Origin: Allokutzneria sp. A3M-2-11 16
GTDB taxonomy: Bacteria > Actinomycetota > Actinomycetes > Mycobacteriales > Pseudonocardiaceae
Direction: 5' to 3'
NCBI RefSeq assembly: GCF_024213555.1
Contig: NZ_JANAVO010000004.1
Span: forward strand, 434,001 to 498,000
DNA: 64,000 bases
Shown here: piece by piece, positions 34,285-42,534 of the stretch
How the letters are laid out: the number at the start of each line of letters is the position of its first letter
Numbering within the stretch: the first letter of the stretch is position 1
Program-made: the position numbers and the translations under genes
Notes under the pieces: generated by a model
What the model saw: only the letters and a program-made list of their open reading frames with translations
Databases searched by the model: none
What the model was told of the DNA's origin: nothing

Positions 34285-34546
34285 CCCAGACCCTTCCGCT
34301 CGTCCGCCGCAGCAGCACAGTGGACTGGACCATTGACCTTTGGGAAGGGCTCTTGGCAAAGATTGCACAGCGGGCAATCCGCGGCCCCCGCGATGCCTGC
34401 CGATGGCGCAGCGGATGCCGCCATCGGGTGGAAAACCGGCCCCGAACACCCCTTGACACAACGGATCACCGTGGAATCACCCGATCGCGCAACAAACCGC
34501 TGCCCTGAGCAACACCTGACGGCTGAAATCGTCGGCTGGCGCGGCT

Positions 34547-34552
34547 TAGCCT
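34547..34552 (+). promoter_or_regulatory. -10 hexamer TAGCCT, probable leaderless promoter of the ornithine aminotransferase gene
   Basis: TAGCCT then six bases then ATG at 34559, positions -12 to -7. No ribosome site between. Same hexamer and spacing as the cutA promoter. Confidence 0.5.
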
Positions 34553-34558
34553 TACGGC

Positions 34559-35797
34559 ATGACCGCCATCGCCGATCGCCCGACCACCGGCCCGCTGAGC
34601 TCCTCGGCCGAGTTTGTCGCCCTCGACGAAACCTGGAGCACGCACAACTACCACCCGCTCCCGGTCGTCATCGCCCACGCCGAGGGCGCGTGGGTGACCG
34701 ACGTGGAAGGCCGCGGCTACCTCGACTTCCTCTCCGGGTACTCCGCGCTCAACTTCGGCCACCGGCACCCCGACCTGGTCGCCGCCGCCGTCGAGCAGCT
34801 GAACCGGGTCACGCTGACCAGCCGCGCCTTCCACCACGACCAGCTCGGCCTGTTCTGCCAGGAGCTGGCCGAGCTGACCGGCACCGACCTGGTGCTGCCG
34901 ATGAACTCCGGTGCCGAGGCGGTCGAGTCCGCGATCAAGGTCGCCCGCAAGTGGGCGTACCGGGTCAAGGGCGTCCCGGCGGACCAGGCGCAGATCATCG
35001 TCGCGGGCTCCAACTTCCACGGCCGCACCACCACCATCGTCTCCTTCTCCGACGACGAGGTGGCCCGCGCGGACTACGGCCCCTACACCCCGGGCTTCGT
35101 GGCGACGGCCTACGGCGACGCGACCGAGGTGGCCGCGGCGATCACCCCGAACACCGCCGCCGTGCTGGTCGAGCCGATCCAGGGCGAGGCGGGCGTGCTC
35201 GTCCCGCCGCCGGGCTACTTCACCGAGCTGCGGCGGATCTGCGACGAGAACAACGTGCTGCTGATCGCCGACGAGATCCAGTCCGGCCTGGCCCGCACCG
35301 GTGAGCTGCTTGCGCTGGACCACGAGGGCGTGCGGGCCGACCTCTACACCCTGGGCAAGGCGCTTGGCGGCGGCATCGTCCCGGTCTCGGCCGTGGTCGG
35401 CCGCCGCGACGTGCTCGGCGTGCTGCGGCCCGGCGAGCACGGTTCCACCTTCGGCGGCAACCCGCTGGCCTGCGCGGTGGGCCGCGCGGTGATCAAGCTG
35501 CTGGCCACCGGCGAGTTCCAGCGGCGTTCCCGCGAGCTCGGCGAGCACCTGCACGGCCGCCTCGCCGACCTGGTCGGCAAGGGCGTCTCGCAGATCCGCG
35601 GCCGGGGCCTGTGGGCCGGTGTGGAAATCGCGCCCGGCGGACCGGCGGGCCGGGAGGCGTCGAAGGCCCTGGCGGCGCGCGGGATCCTCTGCAAGGAGAC
35701 CCACGACAACACCCTCCGCGTGGCCCCGCCGCTGGTGATCACCCGCGAGGAGATCGACCGCGGCGTCGACGCCATCGCCGAGGTCGTCCGCCCCTGA
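34559..35797 (+). CDS. rocD: Ornithine aminotransferase
   Basis: Predicted 412 aa. Class III aminotransferase with the ornithine type signature: YHPLPVVIAHAEGAWVTDVEGRGYLDFLSGYSALNFGH, PMNSGAEAVESAIKVARKW, VEPIQGEAGVLVPPPGYF, IADEIQSGLARTG, the PLP lysine in YTLGKALGGGIVPVSAV and HGSTFGGNPLACAV. Converts ornithine plus 2-oxoglutarate to glutamate-semialdehyde, in arginine/ornithine catabolism to proline or glutamate. Usually paired with an arginine/DDAH gene, but no partner is next to it here. A tandem repeat starts at its stop codon. Confidence 0.93.
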   Translation: MTAIADRPTTGPLSSSAEFVALDETWSTHNYHPLPVVIAHAEGAWVTDVEGRGYLDFLSGYSALNFGHRHPDLVAAAVEQLNRVTLTSRAFHHDQLGLFCQELAELTGTDLVLPMNSGAEAVESAIKVARKWAYRVKGVPADQAQIIVAGSNFHGRTTTIVSFSDDEVARADYGPYTPGFVATAYGDATEVAAAITPNTAAVLVEPIQGEAGVLVPPPGYFTELRRICDENNVLLIADEIQSGLARTGELLALDHEGVRADLYTLGKALGGGIVPVSAVVGRRDVLGVLRPGEHGSTFGGNPLACAVGRAVIKLLATGEFQRRSRELGEHLHGRLADLVGKGVSQIRGRGLWAGVEIAPGGPAGREASKALAARGILCKETHDNTLRVAPPLVITREEIDRGVDAIAEVVRP

Positions 35798-35889
35798 CCC
35801 ACAGCGTTCCTGACCCACAGCGTCACTGCCCCACAGCACCCCTGACGCACCGCGTCCGTGACCCACCCCGTCACTGACGCACCGCGTCA
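35794..35889. repeat. Six-unit 16-bp tandem repeat at the end of rocD
   Basis: Units are CTGACCCACAGCGTTC-like, 16 bp each and contiguous, beginning over the TGA stop. Variation among units is modest: the CTGA and CGTC positions are kept, with CACAGC/CACCGC alternation. Sixteen is not a multiple of three and the units lie beyond the stop, so this is non-coding. A terminator hairpin follows at once. Confidence 0.8.
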
Positions 35890-35890
35890 C

Positions 35891-35930
35891 GAAGGCCCGC
35901 TCACCCCCGCGGTGTGCGGGCCTTCTCCTT
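35891..35930 (+). terminator. Terminator-like hairpin after rocD
   Basis: GAAGGCCCGC (35891-35900) pairs with GCGGGCCTTC (35916-35925), loop about 15 bases, followed by TCCTTTCC, a weak T-run. Probably ends the rocD transcript after the tandem repeat. Confidence 0.65.
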
Positions 35931-35946
35931 TCCGCGCAGGGGTTCA

Positions 35947-36084
35947 CCCGTCTTCAAGTCCTACGAACCCACCCCTCAGCGGTCGCTAACCGCCCCCAAC
36001 CCCCAGCACCTGTGTGCCGACAGCCGGGGGGTTTGTCGTCGTTTGCGACCGCTGGAGCGGGGGTCGGCGGTACTTGAAGACGGG
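35947..36084. repeat. GTCTTCAAGT-ended palindromic element, copy B
   Basis: Outer arms CCCGTCTTCAAGT (35947-35959) and ACTTGAAGACGGG (36072-36084), 13 bp perfect. Inner arms CAGCGGTCGCTAAC (35977-35990) and GTTTGCGACCGCTG (36041-36054), one mismatch. Its left end is identical over 20 bp (GTCTTCAAGTCCTACGAACC) to the inverted right end of the element at 47763-48127. It occupies the gap between rocD and the amidase; the remaining ~80 bp hold only the amidase leader. Confidence 0.75.
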
Positions 36085-36167
36085 CGAACCCGGGTGGGAC
36101 GCGGCGGCGGGCCCACGGGTGGGTGATGTGGAGGGCGGAGGGCGCGGGGGTGCTCCACGCTGACGGC

Positions 36168-36944
36168 ATGACTACGCGGCGGGCGTTGCTGGGCGGGATC
36201 GTTGCGGCGGCGGGAGCCCTGGCGGTGGGTGCGGGGGCGACCGCCAAGCCCCGGGCGCGCAACGCCGGAGGGCTCACACCACCGGGGCGGAGCGATCTCG
36301 CGATCACCGCGCGGAAGCGGGCCGCGTGGGGCGCCAACGAGGCGGTGCGGGTGAAGCCGGACGGCTCGGAGCAGTGGCCGTTGCGGTTCTCACCGGTGCA
36401 GGGGCTGGTGGTGCACCACTCCGCGCTCCCCGTCGAAGCCGACCGCGACGCGACGATGCGCGGCATCCACGACCTGCACGCGGTGCGCCGCCAGTGGGCC
36501 GACATCGGCTATCACCTGATCATCGATCCCGAGGGCGTGGTCTACGAGGGCCGCTACTCCGGGCGTGATCCGGTCCCGGTCTTCGACGCGCACCCGGTGC
36601 AGGGCCGCAAACCGCTCGTGGTGACCGGCGGGCACGTGTCCGGGCACAACATGGGCAACATCGGGATCTGCCTGCTCGGCGATATGACCGCGGTGCAGCC
36701 CGGAGCGGGCGCGCGGTCAAGCCTGGTGCGCACCCTCGCCGGGCTCAGCCTGCTGTGCGGCGTGGACCCCGCGGGCTCCTTCGAGTACGTCAACCCGGAC
36801 AACGGCGCCCGCGTCACCAAGCCGGTGATCAGCAGGCACCGCGACTGGGTCGGCACCGCGTGCCCCGGCGAGGCGTTCGCCGCGCAGTTCGACACGGTGC
36901 GGGCCGAAGTCGTGCGGCTGGTCAAGGGTCACCGTGCGCGCTGA
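36168..36944 (+). CDS. Exported N-acetylmuramoyl-L-alanine amidase (PGRP/amidase_2 fold)
   Basis: Predicted 258 aa from ATG 36168. The N-terminus MTTRRALLGGIVAAAGALAVGAGA is a signal peptide, possibly Tat. The core holds the PGRP zinc/peptidoglycan site: VQGLVVHHSALP (first His), DIGYHLIIDPEGVVYEGR, GHNMGNIGICLLGD, and HRDWVGTACPG (second His and Cys). Cleaves the amide between muramic acid and the stem peptide. Its last 16 bp overlap the minus-strand ABC-F gene tail-to-tail. Confidence 0.88.
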   Translation: MTTRRALLGGIVAAAGALAVGAGATAKPRARNAGGLTPPGRSDLAITARKRAAWGANEAVRVKPDGSEQWPLRFSPVQGLVVHHSALPVEADRDATMRGIHDLHAVRRQWADIGYHLIIDPEGVVYEGRYSGRDPVPVFDAHPVQGRKPLVVTGGHVSGHNMGNIGICLLGDMTAVQPGAGARSSLVRTLAGLSLLCGVDPAGSFEYVNPDNGARVTKPVISRHRDWVGTACPGEAFAAQFDTVRAEVVRLVKGHRAR

Positions 36945-38560
36945 ACCCGGGCCTCGTCCCAAACCGGCTCATCCGACTCGACCACCGAACCGTCCGAGCG
37001 GAACACCACGAACCGATCGAACGAGCGGGCGAACCACCGGTCGTGGGTCACCGCGACGACCGTGCCGGTGAACTGCTCCAGCGCGGACTGCAACGCCTCC
37101 GCCGAAGTCAGGTCCAGGTTGTCGGTCGGCTCGTCGAGCAACAGCAGCGTGGCGCCGGTCAGCTCCAGCAACAGGATCTGGAACCGCGCCTGCTGCCCAC
37201 CGGACAGCGTCTCGAAGCGCTGGTCCCCAGACTCCGCCAGGCCGTAGCGCTGCAACGCGCCCATGGCCTTGCCGCGATCCAGACCGGAACGCTGGTCGTC
37301 GCCGTGCCACAGCACCTCGGTGAGGGTCTTGCCGACCCACTCGGGATGCTCGTGGGTCTGCGCGAACAGCCCCGGCTCGACCCGCGCGCCCAGCCGACAC
37401 GCCCCCGTGTGCGCCACGGAAGCCTTGTCCGACAACAACCTCAGGAAGTGGCTCTTGCCGGAGCCGTTGGAGCCCAACACAGCCACGCGGTCGGCGAAGA
37501 ACACTTCCAGGTCGAACGGCTTCATCAGCCCGGTCAGCTCAAGCCGCTCGCAGGTGATCGCGCGGATACCGGTGCGGCCACCGCGCAGGCGCGGCGTCAC
37601 CTTCTCCTCGCGCGGCATCTCCGGCGGTTTGCCCGCCTCCTCGAACTTCCTCAGCCGCGTCTGCATCGCGCGGTACCGCGACGCCATGTCCGGGCTGTTC
37701 GCCGCCTGCTGTTGCAGCGTCCGCACGAGATCCTTGAGCCGCTGGTGCTCTTCGTCCCACCGCCGGTGCTGCTCGGCGACGCGTTCCCAGCGCGCTTCTC
37801 GCGCCGCGTGCCAGGTGCCGAAGCTGCCGACGTGCGTCCAGGCCGTGTGCGCCTCGACGGTCACCACGTGCGTGGCCGCGACCGCGAGCAGTTCGCGATC
37901 GTGCGAGACGAGCAGCACCGCCTTGTCGGTCTCGGCGAGTTTCTGTTCCAGCCAACGCTTTCCGGGCACGTCGAGGTAGTTGTCCGGCTCGTCGAGCAAC
38001 AGCACCTGCTCGCGGCCGCGGAACAGCGCCTCCAGCACGAGCCGCTTCTGCTCACCGCCGGAGAGCGTCTTCACCCCGCGGTACTGCGCGCGGTCGAAGG
38101 GCACGCCCATCGCCGCGACGGTGACGGTGTCCCACAGCACCTCGGCGTCGTAGCCACCGGCCTCGCCCCACGCGGTGAGCGCGTTGGCGTAGCGCATCTG
38201 GGTGGTCTCGTCGTCGACCTCCATCAGCTTCAGCTCGACCGCGTCCAGCTCCGCCGCGGCAGCTCGAAGTGGTTGGGGCGCAACGGAAAGCAGCAGATCG
38301 CGAACCGTGCGCTCATCGCGGACGGAGCCGACGAACTGCGGCATCACCGCGAGGCCGCCGTGTACGACGGAGGACCCCTCGTCCGGCTTCAGCTCGCCGG
38401 AGAGCAGCCGCAGCAGGGTGGTCTTGCCCGCGCCGTTGGCGCCGACGAGCGCGACGACCGCGCCCGCGTTGACCTTGATGGCGACGTCCCGGAACAGCTC
38501 TCGTCCGTCCGAGAGGTGATAGGACAGACCAGCCGCGTCGAGATATCCCACGGTCCCCAT
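36929..38560 (-). CDS. ABC-F type ATP-binding protein
   Basis: Predicted 543 aa. Two nucleotide-binding domains without membrane segments: Walker A GANGAGKTT near residue 40 and GSNGSGKS near 364, signatures LSGGEQKRL near 173 and LSGGQQARF, Walker B VLLLDEPDNYLD and LLLLDEPTDNLD. A charged linker (AAREARWERVAEQHRRWDEEHQRLKDLV) lies between, as in EttA/Vga-type factors. Family proteins act on ribosomes, either as translation factors or as antibiotic-protection proteins. The divergence of the two halves suits an antibiotic-resistance-like subfamily, but this is inference. Confidence 0.88.
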   Translation of the reverse strand: MGTVGYLDAAGLSYHLSDGRELFRDVAIKVNAGAVVALVGANGAGKTTLLRLLSGELKPDEGSSVVHGGLAVMPQFVGSVRDERTVRDLLLSVAPQPLRAAAAELDAVELKLMEVDDETTQMRYANALTAWGEAGGYDAEVLWDTVTVAAMGVPFDRAQYRGVKTLSGGEQKRLVLEALFRGREQVLLLDEPDNYLDVPGKRWLEQKLAETDKAVLLVSHDRELLAVAATHVVTVEAHTAWTHVGSFGTWHAAREARWERVAEQHRRWDEEHQRLKDLVRTLQQQAANSPDMASRYRAMQTRLRKFEEAGKPPEMPREEKVTPRLRGGRTGIRAITCERLELTGLMKPFDLEVFFADRVAVLGSNGSGKSHFLRLLSDKASVAHTGACRLGARVEPGLFAQTHEHPEWVGKTLTEVLWHGDDQRSGLDRGKAMGALQRYGLAESGDQRFETLSGGQQARFQILLLELTGATLLLLDEPTDNLDLTSAEALQSALEQFTGTVVAVTHDRWFARSFDRFVVFRSDGSVVESDEPVWDEARVQRAR

Positions 38561-38581
38561 GATGCAGCAGGGCGCGACCGA

Positions 38582-39601
38582 TTATCGGTTGGCCATGCGC
38601 GAAAGGGCGGTGAGCCTGCTGATCGCGCGCAGGTACTTCTTGCGGTAGCCGCCGCGGAGCATGTCCTCGGTGAACATCGCCGACAGCGGGCTCCCGGAGA
38701 CTGCGACGGGGATGTTGCGGTCGTACAGGCGGTCCGCGAGCACCACGAGCCGCAACGCGACGTCCTGGTCCGCCGCGGGGCGCACTCCGCTGATCAACAC
38801 CAGGGGCACGTCGTCGACGAGGCGCCCGTAGCGCGAGGGGTGCAGGCGAGCCAGGTGCGCGCACAGCTCGTCGAAGGTGTCCAAAGTGGCGCCTTCGACT
38901 TCCGAAGCACGCGATGCCAGCTCGTCGTCGGTCAACGGCTCCGGCGCCTCCGGCAGCCCGCGATGGCGGTAGTCGGGCCCGTCGACCCTGGCCACGTCGA
39001 AGCGCGCGGACAGCGCCTGGATCTCGCGGAGGAAGCTGTCGGCGGCGAAGCGCCCCTCGCCGAGCTTGTCCGGCAACGTGTTCGAGGTCGCCGCCACGTG
39101 CACACCCGCGTCGGTCAGCTCCGCGAGCAGGCGGGTCACGAGCATCGTGTCACCGGGATCGTCCAGCTCGAACTCGTCGATGGCCAGCAGCTTGTGCGCG
39201 GACAGCCGCCGCACCGCCTCGCCGAAGCCGAGCGCGCCGACCAGGTGGGTCAGCTCGACGAAGGTGCCGTAGGACTTGGGTTCGGGCGCGGCGTGCCAGA
39301 TGGAGGCGAGCAGGTGCGTCTTGCCGACGCCGAAGCCGCCGTCGAGGTACAGGCCGGGCTTGCCCCCCGGCTTGCCCCCGCCGAACAGGCTGCTCCACCA
39401 CGACGTGGCGCGCTCGTCCTCGACCACCCGTTCGGCGAAGTCCCGGCCCCGTTCGAGGGCCTCGGCCTGGCTGGGCTCCTCGTGGCTGGGCAGGTAGGTG
39501 TCGAAGGAGACGTCGTCGAACATCGGGGGCGGGACCATCGCCGCGACCAGCTCATCGGTGCTGACCTCCGGCAACCGGTCCACCAGGCGGGGCGCGGACA
39601 T
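38582..39601 (-). CDS. zapE: ZapE/AFG1-like AAA ATPase
   Basis: Predicted 339 aa from ATG 39601, with a TAGGCT hexamer seven bases before it. Walker A GGFGVGKTHLL near residue 90, Walker B LLAIDEFELDDPGDT, sensor ATSNTLPDKLGEGRF (with the conserved PxxL) and an SGSPLSAMF motif close to the end. Cytosolic AFG1-family ATPase linked to membrane protein quality and division in other bacteria. Divergent from the reductase gene by 29 bp. Confidence 0.9.
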   Translation of the reverse strand: MSAPRLVDRLPEVSTDELVAAMVPPPMFDDVSFDTYLPSHEEPSQAEALERGRDFAERVVEDERATSWWSSLFGGGKPGGKPGLYLDGGFGVGKTHLLASIWHAAPEPKSYGTFVELTHLVGALGFGEAVRRLSAHKLLAIDEFELDDPGDTMLVTRLLAELTDAGVHVAATSNTLPDKLGEGRFAADSFLREIQALSARFDVARVDGPDYRHRGLPEAPEPLTDDELASRASEVEGATLDTFDELCAHLARLHPSRYGRLVDDVPLVLISGVRPAADQDVALRLVVLADRLYDRNIPVAVSGSPLSAMFTEDMLRGGYRKKYLRAISRLTALSRMANR

Positions 39602-39630
39602 GCGGCTGAGCCTATCCGTGCTGAGATGGG

Positions 39631-40389
39631 GTGGTGGACGGACTGTGGCCAACGACCGGTTTCGACGACAGCCGGATCGAGGAGTTCTACGCCTACCCCC
39701 CGGGGCTGGACCGGCCGTGGGTCCGGGTCAACTTCGTGTCCAGTGTGGACGGTGCGGTGACGGTGGCCGGCCGCTCCCGCGGGCTGTCCACCCCGGCCGA
39801 CCACCGGGTGTTCCAGCTCGGCCGGGACCTGGCCGACGTCGTGCTGGTCGGCCTCGGCACGGCGGCGGTCGAGGGCTACGGCGGGGTGCCCGTCGGCGAG
39901 CGCCGCACCGAGCGGCGGCGGCGCCTCGGCCTGTCCCCGGTGCCGCCGATCGCGGTGGTGACCGGGCGGTGCGCGTTGAGCCCGGACTCGCCGCTGCTCA
40001 CCGACACCGCCGTGGCACCGCTGGTGTTCACCTGCTCGTCCGCCCCGGGAAGCGCCCGCGAGGACCTCGTGGCCGCGGGCGCTGAGGTGATCATCGCCGG
40101 GGAGGACCGGGTGGACCTGCACCGGATGCTGGCCGAGCTCGGTGAGCGCGGACTGCACCGCGTCGACTGCGAGGGCGGACCGACGCTGTTCGGGAACCTG
40201 ATCGCCGATGACCTGGTCGACGAGCTGTGCCTGACCCTCTCCCCGCTGCTCGCGGGCGGCGACGCCGGGCGGATCGCGACCGGGCCGCTGCCCGTGGAGC
40301 CGCGCGCGCTGTCGCTGGTCTCCGTGCTGCACGAGGACGACACGCTGCTGCTCCGCTACGGACGGGGGCCGGGGTCTCCGGTCGGGTGA
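39631..40389 (+). CDS. RibD C-terminal-type pyrimidine/dihydrofolate-like reductase
   Basis: Predicted 252 aa (GTG 39631 or 39634). The RibD reductase/DHFR-like fold shows as RPWVRVNFVSSVDGAVTVAGRSRGLS, LGRDLADVVLVGLGTAAVEGYG, and CEGGPTLFGNLIADDLVDELCLTLSPLLAGG. Standing alone without the deaminase half, it belongs to the group annotated as pyrimidine reductase family. NADPH-dependent reduction of a ribosylated pyrimidine is the family role, but the actual substrate of stand-alone members is uncertain. Confidence 0.85.
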   Translation: MVDGLWPTTGFDDSRIEEFYAYPPGLDRPWVRVNFVSSVDGAVTVAGRSRGLSTPADHRVFQLGRDLADVVLVGLGTAAVEGYGGVPVGERRTERRRRLGLSPVPPIAVVTGRCALSPDSPLLTDTAVAPLVFTCSSAPGSAREDLVAAGAEVIIAGEDRVDLHRMLAELGERGLHRVDCEGGPTLFGNLIADDLVDELCLTLSPLLAGGDAGRIATGPLPVEPRALSLVSVLHEDDTLLLRYGRGPGSPVG

Positions 40390-40439
40390 CGCATCGGGAT
40401 GATCTCCCCCGCACCGGCGTGATCGGAAAGGGAGCACCC

Positions 40440-40874
40440 ATGGCTCAGAAGAACGAAACGGCCCTCGCACCCGTGCAGCGCGCGGCGGCCCCCGCGCCCG
40501 CCAGGCTCGGCGACGACGCGGTTCAGGGCAGGACCACCATCGCCTCCTCGGTGGTGCAGAAGATCGCCGGTGTCGCGGCGCGCGAGGTCTCCGGCGTGCA
40601 CGCGCTCGGCGACGGCCTGTCCAGGGCGTTCGGCGCGATCCGGGAGCACATCCCTGGTGGCGGCGGTGCGGTGAGCGCGGGCGTGGGCGTCGAGGTCGGC
40701 GAGAAGCAGGCCGTGATCGACCTCGACATCGTCGTGGAGTACGGCGCGTCCATCCTCGACCTCGCGCGGGCGGTGCGGCGCAACGTGATCACCGCGGTGG
40801 AGCGGATGACCGGGCTCGAGGTCGTCGAGGTCAACATCTCGGTCAACGACATCCACCTCCCCGAGACCGAGTGA
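40440..40874 (+). CDS. Asp23/Gls24-family envelope stress protein
   Basis: Predicted 144 aa. After a low-complexity lead of about 28 residues comes the Asp23 core: GRTTIASSVVQKIAGVAAREVSGVHAL, AVSAGVGVEVGEKQAVIDLDIVVEYG, LARAVRRNVITAVERMTGLEVVEVNISVNDIHL. In firmicutes such proteins coat the membrane through an AmaP anchor. Here the gene heads three overlapping genes. GGAAAGGGAG precedes the ATG. Confidence 0.9.
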   Translation: MAQKNETALAPVQRAAAPAPARLGDDAVQGRTTIASSVVQKIAGVAAREVSGVHALGDGLSRAFGAIREHIPGGGGAVSAGVGVEVGEKQAVIDLDIVVEYGASILDLARAVRRNVITAVERMTGLEVVEVNISVNDIHLPETE

Positions 40875-41167
40875 GCGGAGGGGGACCCGGCTCGCTGGAG
40901 ATCCACCCCGGCGTGCTCCGCAAACTGGTCGAGCGGTTCGTCGACGACGCGCCGGAGACCGCGCGCGAGTGCACCGCCCGGATCACCGGGACCGCGCCGG
41001 TGATCGACATCGCGCTCCGGCTCGCGCTGCGCTACCCGGCTCCGGTCCGGGACGCGGCCGAGGCGGTGCGCGACCGGCTCGTCGCCGAGGTCGGCCGGGT
41101 CACCGGCTATCACGTGCGGCGACTGGACGTGACCGTGTCCGCGCTGGTGCCACGAGGTGACAAGTGA
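40871..41167 (+). CDS. Small Asp23-like/companion protein
   Basis: Predicted 98 aa, GTG start overlapping the Asp23 stop (GTGA). The C-terminal half (LAEVG-like DRLVAEVGRVTGYHVRRLDVTVSALVP) mirrors the end of Asp23 domains (TAVERMTGLEVVEVNISV). The first half, RKLVERFVDDAPETARECTARITGTAPVIDIALRLALRYPAP, is helical. Probably a truncated Asp23 paralogue that pairs with its neighbours. Confidence 0.65.
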   Translation: MSGGGPGSLEIHPGVLRKLVERFVDDAPETARECTARITGTAPVIDIALRLALRYPAPVRDAAEAVRDRLVAEVGRVTGYHVRRLDVTVSALVPRGDK

Positions 41168-41505
41168 TCTGGCCGTGGCCGTGGAGGAAGCACGACCTGG
41201 TGCTGAACTCGTGGCTGAGCGTGACGGCCGACGCGGTGAACGAGCTGATCAGCGCGGAGGCGGGTGCGATCACCGGAGTCAGCCGCGCCCGCGCACGCCT
41301 GCGCGGCAGGAAACCCGCGCTCCGGCTGGTCCTGTGGCTGACCGAGGACACCGACCCCCACGAGGTCCGGCGGTCCATCGAAGCCGACGTCCTGCCCGCG
41401 ATCCGCTCCGCGCTCGGCATCACCACGCTCCCCACCACCCTCCGCCTGAAACGGGGTCAGCTGTTGAAGCCGCGGTCGCCGAAGCGTTCCTGGCGCTGGT
41501 CGTAG
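41164..41505 (+). CDS. Hypothetical protein of the Asp23 group
   Basis: Predicted 113 aa, GTG start overlapping the previous stop by 4 bp. Pattern VLNSWLSVTADAVNELISAEAGAITGVSRARARLRGRKPALRLVLWLTEDTDPHEVRRSIEADVLPAIRSAL resembles the soluble part of AmaP-like proteins that accompany Asp23, but no membrane helices are present. Its 3' end runs 49 bp into the minus-strand gene at 41457, an unusually long antisense overlap. Confidence 0.62.
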   Translation: MIWPWPWRKHDLVLNSWLSVTADAVNELISAEAGAITGVSRARARLRGRKPALRLVLWLTEDTDPHEVRRSIEADVLPAIRSALGITTLPTTLRLKRGQLLKPRSPKRSWRWS

Positions 41506-41759
41506 CGCGACATGTAGCGGTCTTTGCCGCGGTGGCCATCGCCCACGCTCGCGATCAGCGCCCCGCCGACGCCGCCGACCAGCAGCAGCCCCGCCGCGGC
41601 GAGACCGGCCACCCATGCCTTGGCGTGCACCATCTTCGGCTGCTTCGGGGCGGGCGGCGGGGGCACCGGGGCGGCCTGCGCCTCGGGCTGTTCAGGTTGG
41701 GACTGCTCGGGCTGTTCCGGCTGGGGCTGCTCGGGCTGTTCGGGCTTGTCGTTGCTCAT
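41457..41759 (-). CDS. Small membrane protein with a PEQ-rich N-terminus
   Basis: Predicted 100 aa. Residues 4-28 are PEQPEQP-type low complexity, then a proline stretch PVPPPPAP, one membrane helix (AWVAGLAAAGLLLVGGVGGALIASV near 48-72) and a charged exposed tail with DRYMSRYDQRQERFGDRG. A single-pass protein with a cytoplasmic disordered tail is the likely topology. Next to the ApbE module and the Asp23 group; function unknown. Confidence 0.65.
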   Translation of the reverse strand: MSNDKPEQPEQPQPEQPEQSQPEQPEAQAAPVPPPPAPKQPKMVHAKAWVAGLAAAGLLLVGGVGGALIASVGDGHRGKDRYMSRYDQRQERFGDRGFNS

Positions 41760-41769
41760 CTTCTTCTCC

Positions 41770-42534
41770 TCAACTCAGTTCCACGACAGAGCGGATACCG
41801 GTGGTGCACTCGACGGAGCCGTCGAGGCCGACGACGACGGCGTCGTAGCCGTCCTGGGTCTGCAACCACTCCAGGGCGCCGACGCCGCGCACGAACGCGG
41901 CGGTGGCCAGGACGTCGGCCCACATCAGCGACGGTCCGACCACGGTCACCGACCCCAGCTCGGCGGCGGGTTCCCCGTTGTCCGGGCGCACCAGGTGACC
42001 GCCGCGGTGGGCGTTGCCGGAGGTGGCGATCCCGCCGTCGAACAGCGGCAGCACGCCGACGAGCGTGTCCGCCGACCCGCCCTCGATGCCGATGCGCCAC
42101 GGCCGGTCTCCCCTGGAGCACAACGCGATGTCGCCGCCCGCGTTGACGTAGTAGTCACCGGCCCACCGCTTGCCGAGCCGGGCCGCCGCGCGCTGCACCG
42201 CCCAGCCCTTGACCAGCCCGGAGGGGTCAAGCCGGTAGGTGCCGTCCGGCTCCGGCAGCAGCACGTCGAACCAGCCGTCGGTGGCGGCGCGGGCCTCGTC
42301 GGAGAGGGCGAGCACCTCCGCGACCAGTGGATCGCAGTCGCCGAGTTCGAGTTCTCCCTTGCCCAGCAAGCTGATCTGGCTGTCCGGGCGGTAGGTGCTG
42401 AACAGCCGGTCCACTTCGCGCAGCTCGGCGAAGACGTCCGTGACCGCCTTCGGCGCGCGCTCGCCCACCTCGGCTCCGCGCAGGTGGATGCTCACCGGCA
42501 TGCCCATGATCTGTTCGACCCATGCCGCCGTCAT
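41770..42534 (-). CDS. apbE: FAD:protein FMN transferase (ApbE-like)
   Basis: Predicted 254 aa, shorter than the usual 300-350. ApbE motifs: MGMPVSIHLRG at the N-terminus, REVDRLFSTYRPDSQIS, LDPSGLVKGWAVQRAA, the NAGGDIALCSRG loop and a late PSLMWADVLATAAFVRG (the D/T metal region). Transfers FMN from FAD to a Thr of a partner. The partner is evidently the FMN-binding protein just upstream, whose stop overlaps this start by 4 bp. Confidence 0.9.
   Translation of the reverse strand: MTAAWVEQIMGMPVSIHLRGAEVGERAPKAVTDVFAELREVDRLFSTYRPDSQISLLGKGELELGDCDPLVAEVLALSDEARAATDGWFDVLLPEPDGTYRLDPSGLVKGWAVQRAAARLGKRWAGDYYVNAGGDIALCSRGDRPWRIGIEGGSADTLVGVLPLFDGGIATSGNAHRGGHLVRPDNGEPAAELGSVTVVGPSLMWADVLATAAFVRGVGALEWLQTQDGYDAVVVGLDGSVECTTGIRSVVELS

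Noticed and set aside
35794-35889. CRISPR-like array after rocD
   Set aside because: Units are directly contiguous 16-mers with no spacers, so a simple tandem repeat.
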